Positions 33,163 to 44,064 of a stretch of DNA of 60,300 nucleotides are shown here, one piece after another (position 1 is the first letter of the stretch; every line of letters starts with the position of its first letter). The notes under the pieces were generated by a model. The model saw nothing but the letters and a program-made list of their open reading frames with translations, was not told the origin of the DNA and made no database searches. Source of the stretch: Calycina herbarum (taxonomy: Eukaryota; Ascomycota; Leotiomycetes; Helotiales; Pezizellaceae); assembly GCA_001414485.1 (NCBI GenBank), contig LLEY01000266.1, positions 1 through 60,300 of the forward strand, given 5' to 3'. The position numbers were made by a program, and so were the translations under genes.

Positions 33163-36100
33163 TCAGCAGTTTGTCCCAGAACACGGCACTGCGGCGCTGT
33201 TGGGTAATATCACATTAGCAGGGTTACTGCAAATCTTCCACTTATCTGGCTTGCAGTACCCAAGCACTGTCGACAGCAGAGGCATGTTCGATTTATCTAT
33301 TTTGATAGTGCTGACACACTTCGCTTTTGTGCCACACACATCGTTCGCACCAGAAGTAGCATATGTTTGATAAAGGCAACTTTTCACACATCCAGGATAT
33401 GGCTTTCCGGCAGGGACCCCCTTGGAACTGCAACTTGGAAAGTCCTCCATGCATAGGTAACCTGTCCACCCGCAGGACCCGGAGGTTTTGCAACGTTCTT
33501 GGGTGTGGTCTTTGGGCGAGCTGGTGTCGATTGGGGTTCCCTTTAAATCTTTTTCGCCAGCTTCGATGCTGGTGTCTTCGTTCCATCCACCAGAGATTAT
33601 GGCCATGATTATTGCCCCCCTCGGATCAACATTTTCCGGTGGGTTCTCCCGAGGCAATAAATTTGAAGTAGCGACTACATCTCTAGGCTGGGTCTTCGAA
33701 GCTGTGTATCCTGTTGAATCTTTGACGCATAGTTGTGGCTTCGTCCATGTCGCTTCCGCAGCATATTTCCAAAGCGCAGTCTGATTGTAGAATGTACTCG
33801 GTGTAAAGAAAATACGACAGTCTGCTGCTTCGTACAGAAACTGTAAGGGTATTTCTTCCCCTTTCCGGATTTGGTCTCTCAAGTTGATGATACCATAGTT
33901 GACAACGATGTCCAAGGCTTCAGTTCGATTAGGGAGAAAATTCTTCTGCTGGTTTTTGCTCTCTAGGATTCTTTGCGCAACAGTGACTTCAAGGTCAATA
34001 TTATCCGTCCCAAAAGCGCGAGCGCCGCGACTAAGACTGCACTATAGTTAGCACTGTGTGTTGCATGAAAAAGGAAACAAGTACCCAGAGTATTGCATTG
34101 GACCGTAAGATGGATGACCTCCAGCCACTACCGTCTTGACTTTTGCTTCATGATGCATCATCTCCACGAACAGGGAGCAAGTGGAAGAGCATATGGCGTC
34201 GGTGAGAAGAACTATGTCTTTCGCTTCGTAAGGGGCGGAATCTTTCGTCGCCTTACTTCCATAACCGTAAATCTGGTAATCTTCTTGGTATGACCCCAAT
34301 GCCATGGTATCAAATATCGGATCAGAGAGGTTGTATCTTTGCTGAGATGAGTTAGCAGGACAATATATTGAGGCTTATTAATGGTACTTGCAATTTTTGT
34401 GTGGCCATCACCATTTTTCATTACCGGACCATGAAATTGATCCCATGAAGTAAATTTCTTGTCTGTCGCAGCATCGAGTTTGTTAGAGGCCATCCACTCA
34501 TCTGCGTAGAAGTAACTCCACAAATCGTCTGTGTCATTTAACCCATTCCAGTAATTGGTGATTGACTCTCCCATAGCCCTGGTTGGTGGTGTAGCTCGCA
34601 TCTGACTCCCACCATAGGGATCGATAGTGGGAAAGAACTGCTTGAACGTATCGTAAGCTAATAGTGCATCGCCACCATAGTTCTGTTGCAGATCAATGAC
34701 AACTTTCTTACTCCCGGCCTTTTTGCTAGCAGCAATGAATTTGGTAACTGCTTTTGAGAAGTTGCCAATGTTATCCCCATCTTCTTGAAAACTGGGCAGA
34801 CTCAATACTGCAATCAATTCCTTCTTCAAAAAGTACCCAGAGACAGAACCACCCGACTGCTTTCCAAGCCCGTACTCGGCGACGTCTGCGGTTGGAAAAG
34901 CTTTGATACCCCACCACTCTGAAGTCTTTGTTGGGGCTGCACCCATCGTTGTTGTGGTCTCATCGGGTGTGCTGGATACAACCTGAGGCCCGGACATATC
35001 GACCTTACTCTCATTGTAGGATGCGGGATATCTTCCCAAGACAAAAAAGTTGTAAAAGTCGTCACCTGTTTCGAGCGAACCAGTATCTGAAGTAGAGTAG
35101 CTAGAGTTTGTTGGGGTCAGTTGTTGAAGTGTCTAAATAATGAAACTGTAGCAGACAAGGGAACAAGTTATTTGAGAGTGTACCTACTATATAGCGTACC
35201 ACGGTATATCAGCAATTTTTGTTCCGTTTTCGAATACTATTGTGTATGTGTCTCCGGGGTAAAAGGCTATAGATTGCTCCAATTAGTGCGTGGTCATATC
35301 TATCAGAGAGGGAAAAGGGGGCGACAAGATTTTGCAGTAAGATCTGGATTCCCACGTTCTATAATAGATAGAAAAGGCTGTAGTGTTTGAAAAGTACTAC
35401 TTACTTGCTCCACCGGCCCAGGTATCTGAAGAAATCCAGAAGTCAGCTTTTTGACCGAGATAAGGCGCTAATTTTTCGGACTATACATACTAACAGCAGC
35501 TTGAATGTCTTCCACTGGACTAGACATCATTGAGTTCCAGTCTGTATGTCTCTCGAGGCCGCCGAGGGAATTCTTTGCCGCAAACTGGGACAAATACTTT
35601 ACAACATTTTGTCCGTCGATCGTTGCTATTGCCGAAGGTTTCCATCCTCGAGTTGGAATTAAGAGATCATCTTGACAATTATTAGTTTGGTGATACAATA
35701 ATAGTAGAAATTTGGGACTTCATACTCGCAACATACACCTTGGGAAGCTGGATTCCATCTGAAGATACTGAAGCGAGACTGTAGCTACTACCAAAGGAGA
35801 AAACACCGGTAATCCCGAAAACGATGTTAAGATGCGAGTCGTGAGCGGAGTATATTAATGCGAGGAGGGCGGCTTCGAAGGCATATTGATTTTTGAAGAC
35901 TTTGCCGTTGATCTGAGTCTGAATCATGTTCAAGCCCTCTATTAGATCGACCTTTGGTTGTTGGTAACTTGGAGGCGGAGCCTTGAGGTATGCTAAGGTT
36001 GAATGGAACTGGAGCGTATCGTTGTAGTATTGGATGAATTTCGTTGCAACAGAGGGATTGAATGGAACCGAAGCAAGACATTTGTATACTATACTAGCTC

Positions 36101-36319
36101 TCATTACGTTCGACTCTAAATCCGAAATCAGCACATAGTATTGGGCTTTTGAACAAGTGTATACTGACGGTCCGAACTTCTGATAACATCACCACAGGCT
36201 TTTGACTGAGGATCAACAGGATCCCCTCCATATGGAACTGACGACGGACTTGCTGCCACGCGGATGATAGGCAGGAACCATAAATAGAGAAAAATGACAG
36301 AAACGAGTGACAACAGCAT
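33163..36319 (-). CDS. secreted S41-family (C-terminal-processing-like) protease, about 880 aa
   Basis: Eight minus-strand exons: 36319-36169, 36115-35726, 35670-35491, 35446-35405, 35266-35188, 35100 to about 34425, 34341-34085 and 34030-33163. A signal peptide occupies residues 1-23 (MLLSLVSVIFLYLWFLPIIR). The region around residue 65 reads IVYKCLASVPFNPSVATKF, and TIVFENGTKIADIPWYA follows at about 260-280, both typical of fungal S41 proteins. The core has KKVVIDLQQNYGGDALLAYD and the nucleophile region LLTDAICSSTCSLFVEMMHH (Ser near residue 558), with GGHPSYGPMQ after it. The C-terminal 130 residues are Cys-rich (about 12 Cys). The enzyme probably cleaves extracellular proteins. The exon 6/7 joint is uncertain, since only GTAATG at 34424 keeps phase. 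The start is divergent from the NLR. Confidence 0.8.
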
Positions 36320-37158
36320 ATTGGCAGTTGAACGAAAGAATGGCCTTTCGTTTGCTGAATTGATGAAAAATATGATTTTGCCCGTAAAAATTATTTGGGG
36401 AAGCAAATTTCGCAACGTTAAAGACAGAGTAGTCTCCACGCATACATTCAATTACAGCACAGCCTACACACCGAGTAGCTATTTGGTGTGAAACTTGAAG
36501 GATGCCAGGCAGTCTCTTTCCGAACTCTTGGCGAGTGACCTTGCTGTTCCTGAGAGAGCCGCATCCAGTCATTGATGGTAATTAGCCCGCTCGTAGGAAT
36601 TTCATGCCTATGGCCCCCAAGATTCAAGCAAGTGAGAGGCTCTGCTGGCACCCACATATCGCATTTGTCACCGTTGGCAGGAGAAACCCCTACTTTTTAT
36701 CCTGCACGCCGTAAGCTTATACGAGCTGACCACCCTCACCGGGATAAATTACTCTTTTCAAAATGCGAGAAGAGGTTGGAGAATGATGGTGCTTGACCTG
36801 CCCCTACACAGAAAACAGATGCTACGATTTCTTGTCTTCTCGTGCAAAGCTTGAGTAGTGCAGCGAGATTTCTACTCCCTTCAATCACTGGTAACTTGCC
36901 TGCGAATACTCGTGATCCAAACAATTCACGGTCCCTTTTACACCAGCACTTCCAAGGCTCAATTTACTGAAAGAGTTCTTTATCAAATCATACTTTACCC
37001 GCCTATCACGTTGTGTTCTTAACATTTTTATAAAGGTGCTAATTGATTCATTACTCTTACCCTTTCCTGCGTCTCACTATTTCTGCACTTCTAAATCCCT
37101 AAGATCCCCCCCTTTTACGTGTTTTTACCGCAGTATCGCTAATCTTTGGTGGGCAGAT
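36320..37158. promoter_or_regulatory. shared divergent promoter of the S41 protease and the NLR
   Basis: 839 bp separate the two start codons, which face away from each other. The NLR side is CT-rich (37040-37130), typical of a leader. No defined operator was identified; co-regulation is inference from the geometry alone. Confidence 0.4.
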
Positions 37159-40100
37159 ATGTCTGGTTTAGAAGCTCTCGGGGCAATATCAAGTTGTATC
37201 GCTATCGTTGAGGCTTCGATAAAAGTGACACAATTCTTGAAGGACGTAGCTAAGGCCGACAGCGATCGAGATGAGTTCATCACAAGGCTCGAGCGTGTGG
37301 TGGAGATTGCAGAGAGAGTAGAATCAAGAGTGAGATCACAGAAAGATGACCTCGGCCGACAAAGATTCGCGGCTTTGGATCCGAAAAATTCGCAATCTCC
37401 TCTTCAAAAACTTAGAACACTACTTCAAGATATGCAAAAGATTTTGGTAAAGGGTAGAGGGACCAACATTGCATCAGGTAAGATCCACAAGATTAGACTT
37501 AAAGACTTCAAGTGGCCTGGTGAAAAGAAGAGTCTCGAGGATTTGCGCAAAACCCTCGACGGATATACAAGCGAAATCGAAGTTTTCATGATTGATGCTG
37601 TTTACGATATATCGGACGATACCAATATAGTGTTGAAAACCCAAGAATTCGAAGCAGAACGACGCAGTATCATACGCTGGCTGTCACCCTTGGACTTTTC
37701 CGCAAGGCAACAACATTGGTATGAAACTTTCGGGAAGATTGGGACGGGAGATAGGTTTTTGAAGTCTGAACCTTTCAAGTATTGGAAGGAGAAGAAGGTC
37801 AAATACCTGAGATGTTATGGAGATGCAGGAGCGGGGAAGGTAAGAATTCTCAAATCAAAAACCTTTCGTTCTTCCTGTGGGATTGTTGCTTACTCGCGTA
37901 GACTATCCTCTCTTGTATTGTGGTTGAAAAACTAAGGCAAGAATGTATCGCTAACAGTCCCCCGGTCCCTGTACTTTGTATCTATCTTGAGAAAACCCCT
38001 TCAACCGAGCACACCCCTAGAACTCTTTGTGGTAGTTTACTTAAACAACTGGTTCAGTTTAAAAAGTCCAGTGTAAGCATTGAGATCCAGACTGCTTATA
38101 GAGGGACAGAAGGGCTTCTTGCTCCAAAAGATGATGATCTGAAAAGGCTTCTCAAGGTAAGCGGTTGTCTCTGAATTTCTGCAAATCTCTTGAAAATTTA
38201 CACTTCACTTATCATAAGAAAGGTTGAGATAGAGCAATATTCGCGGGTTTATATTGTGGTTGATGGTATGGATGAAGCTTCAGCCGATTCCCGTCGATTC
38301 ATAAAACACCATCTCAGATATCTTTCTCCAGAGAAAATAAGTCTTCTGACACTGGGGCGAGAGGATGAAGAGGCCGATATAAAAGGAAGGTTTTGCGATG
38401 TAAGCCAATCACCTGTCTTTCAAGGTTTTATTTGATTCCAGCACCTGTCCGCCATCTTGCCGTTATAATAGTCCCTCGCTTCTCCAATTTTGAAGCACTT
38501 ATAGCGCTAGGAAAAGCTACATGCCTTGGTTCTTTCGGTCTTGAAGCAAAACTTACTAAGACAATTTTATATTAGTACTGCGATAAAAGATGCGTTGTCC
38601 GATTCAGCTGCCAGGAATGTTTACAACAAGCCAGTCCCATCAAATTTGACCTCTGCCCAGAATGTTTTGAGAAGAATGGCCTCTGCCCGGATACCCCAAG
38701 CCACAGGCTGAAATACACGAGCCCCGAAAACTTCCAATTAACAGTTGAAACACCCGATGAAGAGTTAGAATACATCGTCAAATCTTTAATACAAGAGGAA
38801 ATGCCAAACGATCACGTTGATGGTGATTATGCATCGCCTGACCATGACAGTTCAACACTCGGAAAAATTTGTAAGAACGACGCAGTTTTGTTTCAGCAGA
38901 TTGTGAATGCAATTGTGCAAAACTCGGATAGGCGGCTTCTGTTAGCAACACGATATCTCCGAATATTTCAAATCAAGGGTAATTTGAGAGAGACAAGGAA
39001 GAGACTAAAGCAGCTGGAAAATAGACAGATTGAAGACGAGGATAAGGTTTACCACCTTTACGAGAAAGAGTTGGAAGACAGAATAATGGGACAAGATAGA
39101 ACGGATAGAGACTTAGCACTCAGAATACTAGCCCTGATTCATTATGCAAAGCGAAAACTCAAGTTCAGAGAGTTGCAGCAGGCTTTGGCTACGGAGCCTG
39201 GCGACATTGAATATGACGAAGAAGGAAATCAAACTGAAGGAAATGTTCTGTCCGTCACCCAAGGAATGGTAAGTGTCTTCCCAAACTATTCTTTCTGCTC
39301 AAGATTTAACGTTGAGATTGGCGTTAAATGAAAGACAATAAATGCCCTTCACATCATACCCCATAAGAAATTGAAATTACTAACTCGTTTCCCTCGGGAT
39401 ATAGGTAATTATCGCCAACGGGACAGTTCAGTTTAACCATCTAACCCTGTCCGAGTATTTCGAAAAACACGCTGACCGGTGGTTCAAAACTTCGAAAGGA
39501 GAAAGCTTAAAGCATGATTTGGCGGGCATTTGCTTGTCGTTTTTGAGATTTGACGCCTTTTCAAAGCCCTGCAAACGCGAGGAGTTTTTGAATAAGGAAA
39601 AGAAATTACCCTTCATCTCTTATGCTGTGCAATATTGGGGGGACCATGTTCGTGATGCTGGGCCGCAGTCACTGGATGTCGTGGATGCAGCTGTAGGTTA
39701 CTTGCAGAACTCCTCTCGCATCGAGGCGTATATTCAAGCGGCGTGGATGGTCGATAAGCAGGCTGGTGACAAATGGGATGTTCGTCGAAATGTGCATCCA
39801 CTACGTAGGTTTTTGTTCTCTTTGGTATTTTCTGCAGCTTTTGCAATGTTAAGATCTAAGCTAATTAAGATATCTTTGTTCTAGATATCTGCGCATGGTT
39901 CGACCTAGGCCATCTGATCGAAAAGTTGGACAAGAGACTGGAAAATCTTGATGTTACTGAAAAGACTTACGGCCAGACCCCATTGATGTACGCATGTAGG
40001 CGAGGAAACGTCCAGTTCGCCCGAAAACTCCTAGATCTCGGTGCATCAATAAATGCATCAAGCGACAAGGGCAGAAATCCACTACTGGAAGCCATTTTGC

Positions 40101-41795
40101 GACTCAAAAAGCGGGACAACAGCCTTCTAGACCTCCATGAAAGCCTAGAAATTGTTAGACTACTGTTGAATCATAGGATCCAAGGACGCTCGCTGAGTAT
40201 CAACGAACCAAATCCCAAGCTCTTCAATCGCACACCACTTATTCTTAGCATCATGCGTGGATATGAAGACATCGCACTCGCCATACTAAGACGTCCGGAC
40301 GTATTGGTAAACTGGCAAGACGCGGATGGATTTAATGCGCTGATCTTTGCCGTCTTGGTACGTATTCGCATGGAGGGTGTTCTTCATAAGCTAATACAGT
40401 CTCTAGGCTGGACAAGACAATGTTGTAGAAGCAATTCTGGAGAAAGAGGAAGTTCAAGTTGATCTCCTCGATACTAGCGGGGGCCGCTCAGCTTTGATAT
40501 TTGCTGCCATGAAAAACCACTGGGAGATATTCGCACTGTTGTGGGATAAAGGTGCAAACCTCAAGCTGAAAGATCTTAAAGGTGGAACCGCTCTATTGAG
40601 AGCTGTGGAGGCTGGAAGCGCTGTATTGATATATCGATTTCTTACCATGACATACCAGCCCGAAGTACTCGACTGCATCGATGAGGATGACCGGGGTCTC
40701 ATACACTGGGCTGCCGAAACGGGACAAGTTGATATTCTTCAAAGACTCTTGGACGAGATTGGAAATAGAAACCTCAACGCCACCGACAAATTTGGCATGA
40801 CACCACTTCATCTCGCTTGCATATCCGGTAAATTGGGTACCGCAGAATTGCTCGTTCAGAAGGGGGCGGACTTTGCGATCAAAGACCTCAATGGCAGAAC
40901 CGCCTTTACAGTAGCCTGTCAGCATGGCCATGCTGATCTAATCAAACTCTGCAAAGCTCAAGGAACAAACAGTGAGGCAGACTCTAATCAAACTTACATA
41001 TCCCAACTTCTTCCCATTTGGTCACTTGCCACACTAGGCCGACTCGATTTGATCGAGACGAAGAGTCAGATTTCAGATGTTCGAGAACCCGGAATAGAGA
41101 GCACAGCCCTGCACTGTGCTCTTATCAAGAACGCAAACGAGGTAAATTCAGTACATCAGAAAAGACTTGCTGCCCAGACTTCCCAAGCAACACATGAGAT
41201 GCAAGTTATAGCGGCAGTAGCCGAATCTGCACTTCCAGCAAAGCAGAGAATGCAAGTTCAAATCATGGAAGTTCTTCTTCGGAAAGGAGATATATCCGCA
41301 TCTGCAACCGACAAACACCTCCGAACTCCTTTACACCTAGCTGTCTTGTATGGCAATACTGAAGCTGTCAAACTTCTCCTAGAACACACACCTGTTACAA
41401 CCATAAACTCTCCAGACCGATTCGATCATACACCATTGAGGATAGCTTTCCAGAACAATTACCTTTATATTGCAATTCTTCTTATCGCAGCTGGAGCAAC
41501 ACTCGAGGATGCAAAAGTTGATCTTGATCTTTTACTCTTCGCAAGTATCGAAATGGGAAATGCGAAGGTCTATAGTGAGTTGATTATGGCTGGCGCAGAT
41601 CCTTTAGCGCAGGACGAAGAAAATAGAACTGCAGAGCAACTCGCAAAGGGAAATGGAGAGTTGAGTGAAGAGTTGAGGAATTTAATGAACAAGACTCCTA
41701 GCTGGTTGCATCAGGATCTCCCCATGAGGGGTACGGGATCTGTGGGCTTACAGGGAAGAGCTTTTCAGTCGCGCTCAAATTTTGTGTTTAATTAA
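37159..41795 (+). CDS. fungal NLR: N-terminal helical domain, NACHT with ZZ-like insert, ankyrin repeats (1355 aa)
   Basis: Seven exons (37159-37839, 37902-38156, 38223-38399, 38576-39268, 39405-39804, 39885-40357, 40407-41795) join in frame. Residues 1-150 match the fungal STAND N-terminal helical type (MSGLEALGAISSCIAIVEAS). NACHT follows with Walker A GDAGAGKT (221-228) and Walker B VYIVVDGMDEA (321-331). A ZZ-type zinc finger is inserted at 373-414: C373, C377, C383, C386, C398, C401, C408, H414 (FDLCPECFEKNGLCPD). The NACHT C-terminal part includes LEYIVKSLIQEE and, near 520-560, a winged-helix-like ALRILALIHYAKRKLKFREL. Ankyrin repeats run from about 764 to 1320 (TPLMYACRRGNVQFARKLLD, TPLHLAVLYGNTEAVKLLLE). 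All ATPase motifs are intact. Such receptors control non-self recognition and heterokaryon incompatibility; this one senses an unknown ligand. Confidence 0.9.
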
Positions 41796-42111
41796 GTAGC
41801 TTGCAAGTTTGTAATGCAATTGAACAGGCTGTGTAGATTACTCAATTTTCAAATTGTGCGGGCGCTTCGTTCGATGGATGTTCAGGGGGGTCAGGCCTTT
41901 AAACGCCAAACTTTCAGGGGTAGACTTCCCAGTACTGGCTCCCATAATGTAGATTTCCCTTCTTTCAATGCAAAAAAGAGAATCGCTGAAAAGAAATGAA
42001 GAGCAGGTATTCCAACAAAACGCCACTTGGCAGAATATAAGAACGAAAAGTATATTGGCGATAACATCTTGAGGCCAAGTTTCAATGTATGTACCACGCC
42101 ACCTCCATGTA

Positions 42112-43458
42112 AGAGAATCGAGCGTTGCTCTGGCAACACCTGACCACTTACCCCACCGAACAGCAACGTTATAAGTCTCAATGTCATAAAATAGATGAAA
42201 AACACTTTACATGTCTATTTACTACTATTCAATGTACAGTAACCATCCCCTTACACCTAATTACATCATCAAGCTTCACAACCATCCTATGAGTTAGGTA
42301 TCGCCAGTCCTCAGGGTTTATCTCATGCCACAACTCCTTCAAGACAGCAATAAGGTCCTCCCGGGTAGTAGGAGCGTGCTCTAACTTAGTAATCTCGTTC
42401 TTCATCCACCTCCATACCTTTTCAATAGGGTTAAGGTCAGGGGAGGAAGGGGACCAGTCAAACCCCCTTACTCCTCTCTCAAGCCTCGGTAACCGAGCGA
42501 ACCCCTTATGAACCCCGGATCCATCCTCTATAAACCTCCACCACTCCTTATCCTCGTCACTTAGTGTCTCCCAGAATGGAAACACTATAGGCTTAAGAAC
42601 TTGCTCCAAGTAGGCCTGGCTATAAATCCCCTTCCGCCCTTCCCTCTTCTCTAAAAAAAACAAGAGGGGACTTAAAGTCCCAGCCTATCGCTCCCTACAC
42701 CATTACACTCGTCCTCCCACTCCTATACACTGACTGCATACATGTAGAGCAGTTCACCTCCTCTGGCCTCCTCGTCACCCAAATCCGACCCCTCTTCCCT
42801 GTCTCAAAGGTGGCATCGTCACTCCAAATAACCCGCTTCCACATAACCATCGACTACTTCTCATACTTGATCGCAAAGGCGAGACGTCTTGCAGCCTGCT
42901 TCTTGTTGATAAAGGGCCTCCGGCAGGCAATACAGCGTCGGTATCCGTAAAGGCGTAAGGTCCTTCTTATCGTCGTTTTAGAGACATCGTGAAGTTCTCG
43001 CCAGAAGGCGCGACGTATCCCCATCCAGCTTTGTCGTCGGTTATCCCATGAAGCACCCACCCACTTAATAATACGAAGGACAAGGGCCTTCTTCATCTTA
43101 CTACCCTTGGTAGAAACCCCCTTACGCTTCCTCTTTGAGGAAGGAGCGTGAACAATCTTATATGCATTAGACCGTTCCACTCCTGTCTCCTTAGTAATCT
43201 CCCCATAAGTCTTCCCTTGACGACGAAGGTGTCTAACGAGCCGACGATCAGGGGTTTTCCACTCATGATTTAGTATATGTTTTTCCGCACTAGGGGAGGC
43301 GTATCTTAAATCCATAATTAAAAAATTAAGGAAACGGAAGTGTTAGGGCTGAGATTCAAGTCGTTATATATTTAGGGTGAAACCCTTAGTGGGGCTGGTG
43401 TTTTACTAAAAAAAGTCTACTTGGCGTCAGGTGTTGCCAGAGCAACACTCGATTCTCT
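42112..43458 (-). mobile_element. Tc1/mariner element with 33-bp TIRs and TA target duplication
   Basis: The element is 1347 bp. Its left TIR AGAGAATCGAGCGTTGCTCT, continuing GGCAACACCTGAC (42112-42144), mirrors the right end 43426-43458 with one mismatch. TA flanks both sides. Inside, a minus-strand transposase starts at 43315. It shows an HTH part (VRHLRRQGKTYGEITKETGV), WSDDATFETGKRGRIWVTRR with the first Asp, and FDWSPSSPDLNPIEKVWRWM with the second Asp and the Glu. The TIR tip contains its own small palindrome (TGTTGCTCTGGCAACA). Three lesions are visible: TAG at 42856-42854 and at 42697-42695, both at expected Trp codons, and a one-base frame change at the A8 run (42653-42660). The copy is young but not autonomous. 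Confidence 0.92.
42229..43315 (-). pseudogene. Tc1/mariner transposase, two RIP-type stops and one frameshift
   Basis: About 360 codons if read through. The N-terminal 153 codons (43315-42857) hold two HTH motifs. The middle (42853-42664) holds the first catalytic Asp in IWSDDATF. The C-terminal 144 codons (42663-42229) hold SPDLNPIEKVW. The order and spacing match IS630/Tc1 DDE_3 transposases. The stops TAG replace Trp (YEK*SMV and VMV*GAI). The poly-T run at the frame break suggests slippage. Confidence 0.88.
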
Positions 43459-44064
43459 TACGTCGCCTCTATTCGACCATCCACTCGCGGCATCTTCCCA
43501 CCTTTCACCTGTTCAATTTTCTGGTAGACTAGCCATCCTAACGGGCGCCGAAGAAAAAGATCCAGCCGCCCCAAACCCCAAATCGTCTCCTCTCAACGCT
43601 TCTCTTTCGCTTGCCGTACAATTTGTCGCGGTGGCAATCTCAAACTCGTCTCATCTGCCAACTCGTCCTCAATCATAACCTGCATCACAGCACTGTGTAC
43701 TGAACAGCCAGATAACTCCGGGAAAACAAGAACTCCTTGACACCTCGCTTCGCTAAAAAACCCCAAGAGACACCAGAAAACCGCATATAAAATCAAATCC
43801 ATCTATCTACGCTTGTGTTTTTCTTCAGTTCCGGACTACCACGAAACAAAATGAGCTACCCAGGATGGGTAAGTTGTGTTTATACGAAAAATACAGAATA
43901 TAACATTGCATCCAAACCGAAGCGCCTATTCACACTCCCAGTTCAATTGTCACTCGACAGGTAACATGACCCCCACAGAGAAGGAACGGAGTTTCCGGAA
44001 TCAGGTTGTCGAAAGGAATGTAAGAATATAAAGGAAGCTAAAGCTCCCCCTATTTTGCGCGGGA
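43459..44064. other. intergenic region with a doubtful small gene
   Basis: The right flank of the mariner element, then a CT/A-rich leader-like stretch ending in ACAAA-ATGAGCTACCCAGGATGG at 43851 with a perfect GTAAGT donor. Downstream, an open frame ending at TAA 44093-44095 contains IKEAKAPPILRGINREGLEH and overlaps the 3' exon of the opposite regulator. I could not find an acceptor that joins the two in phase with confidence, so no CDS is called. Confidence 0.35.
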
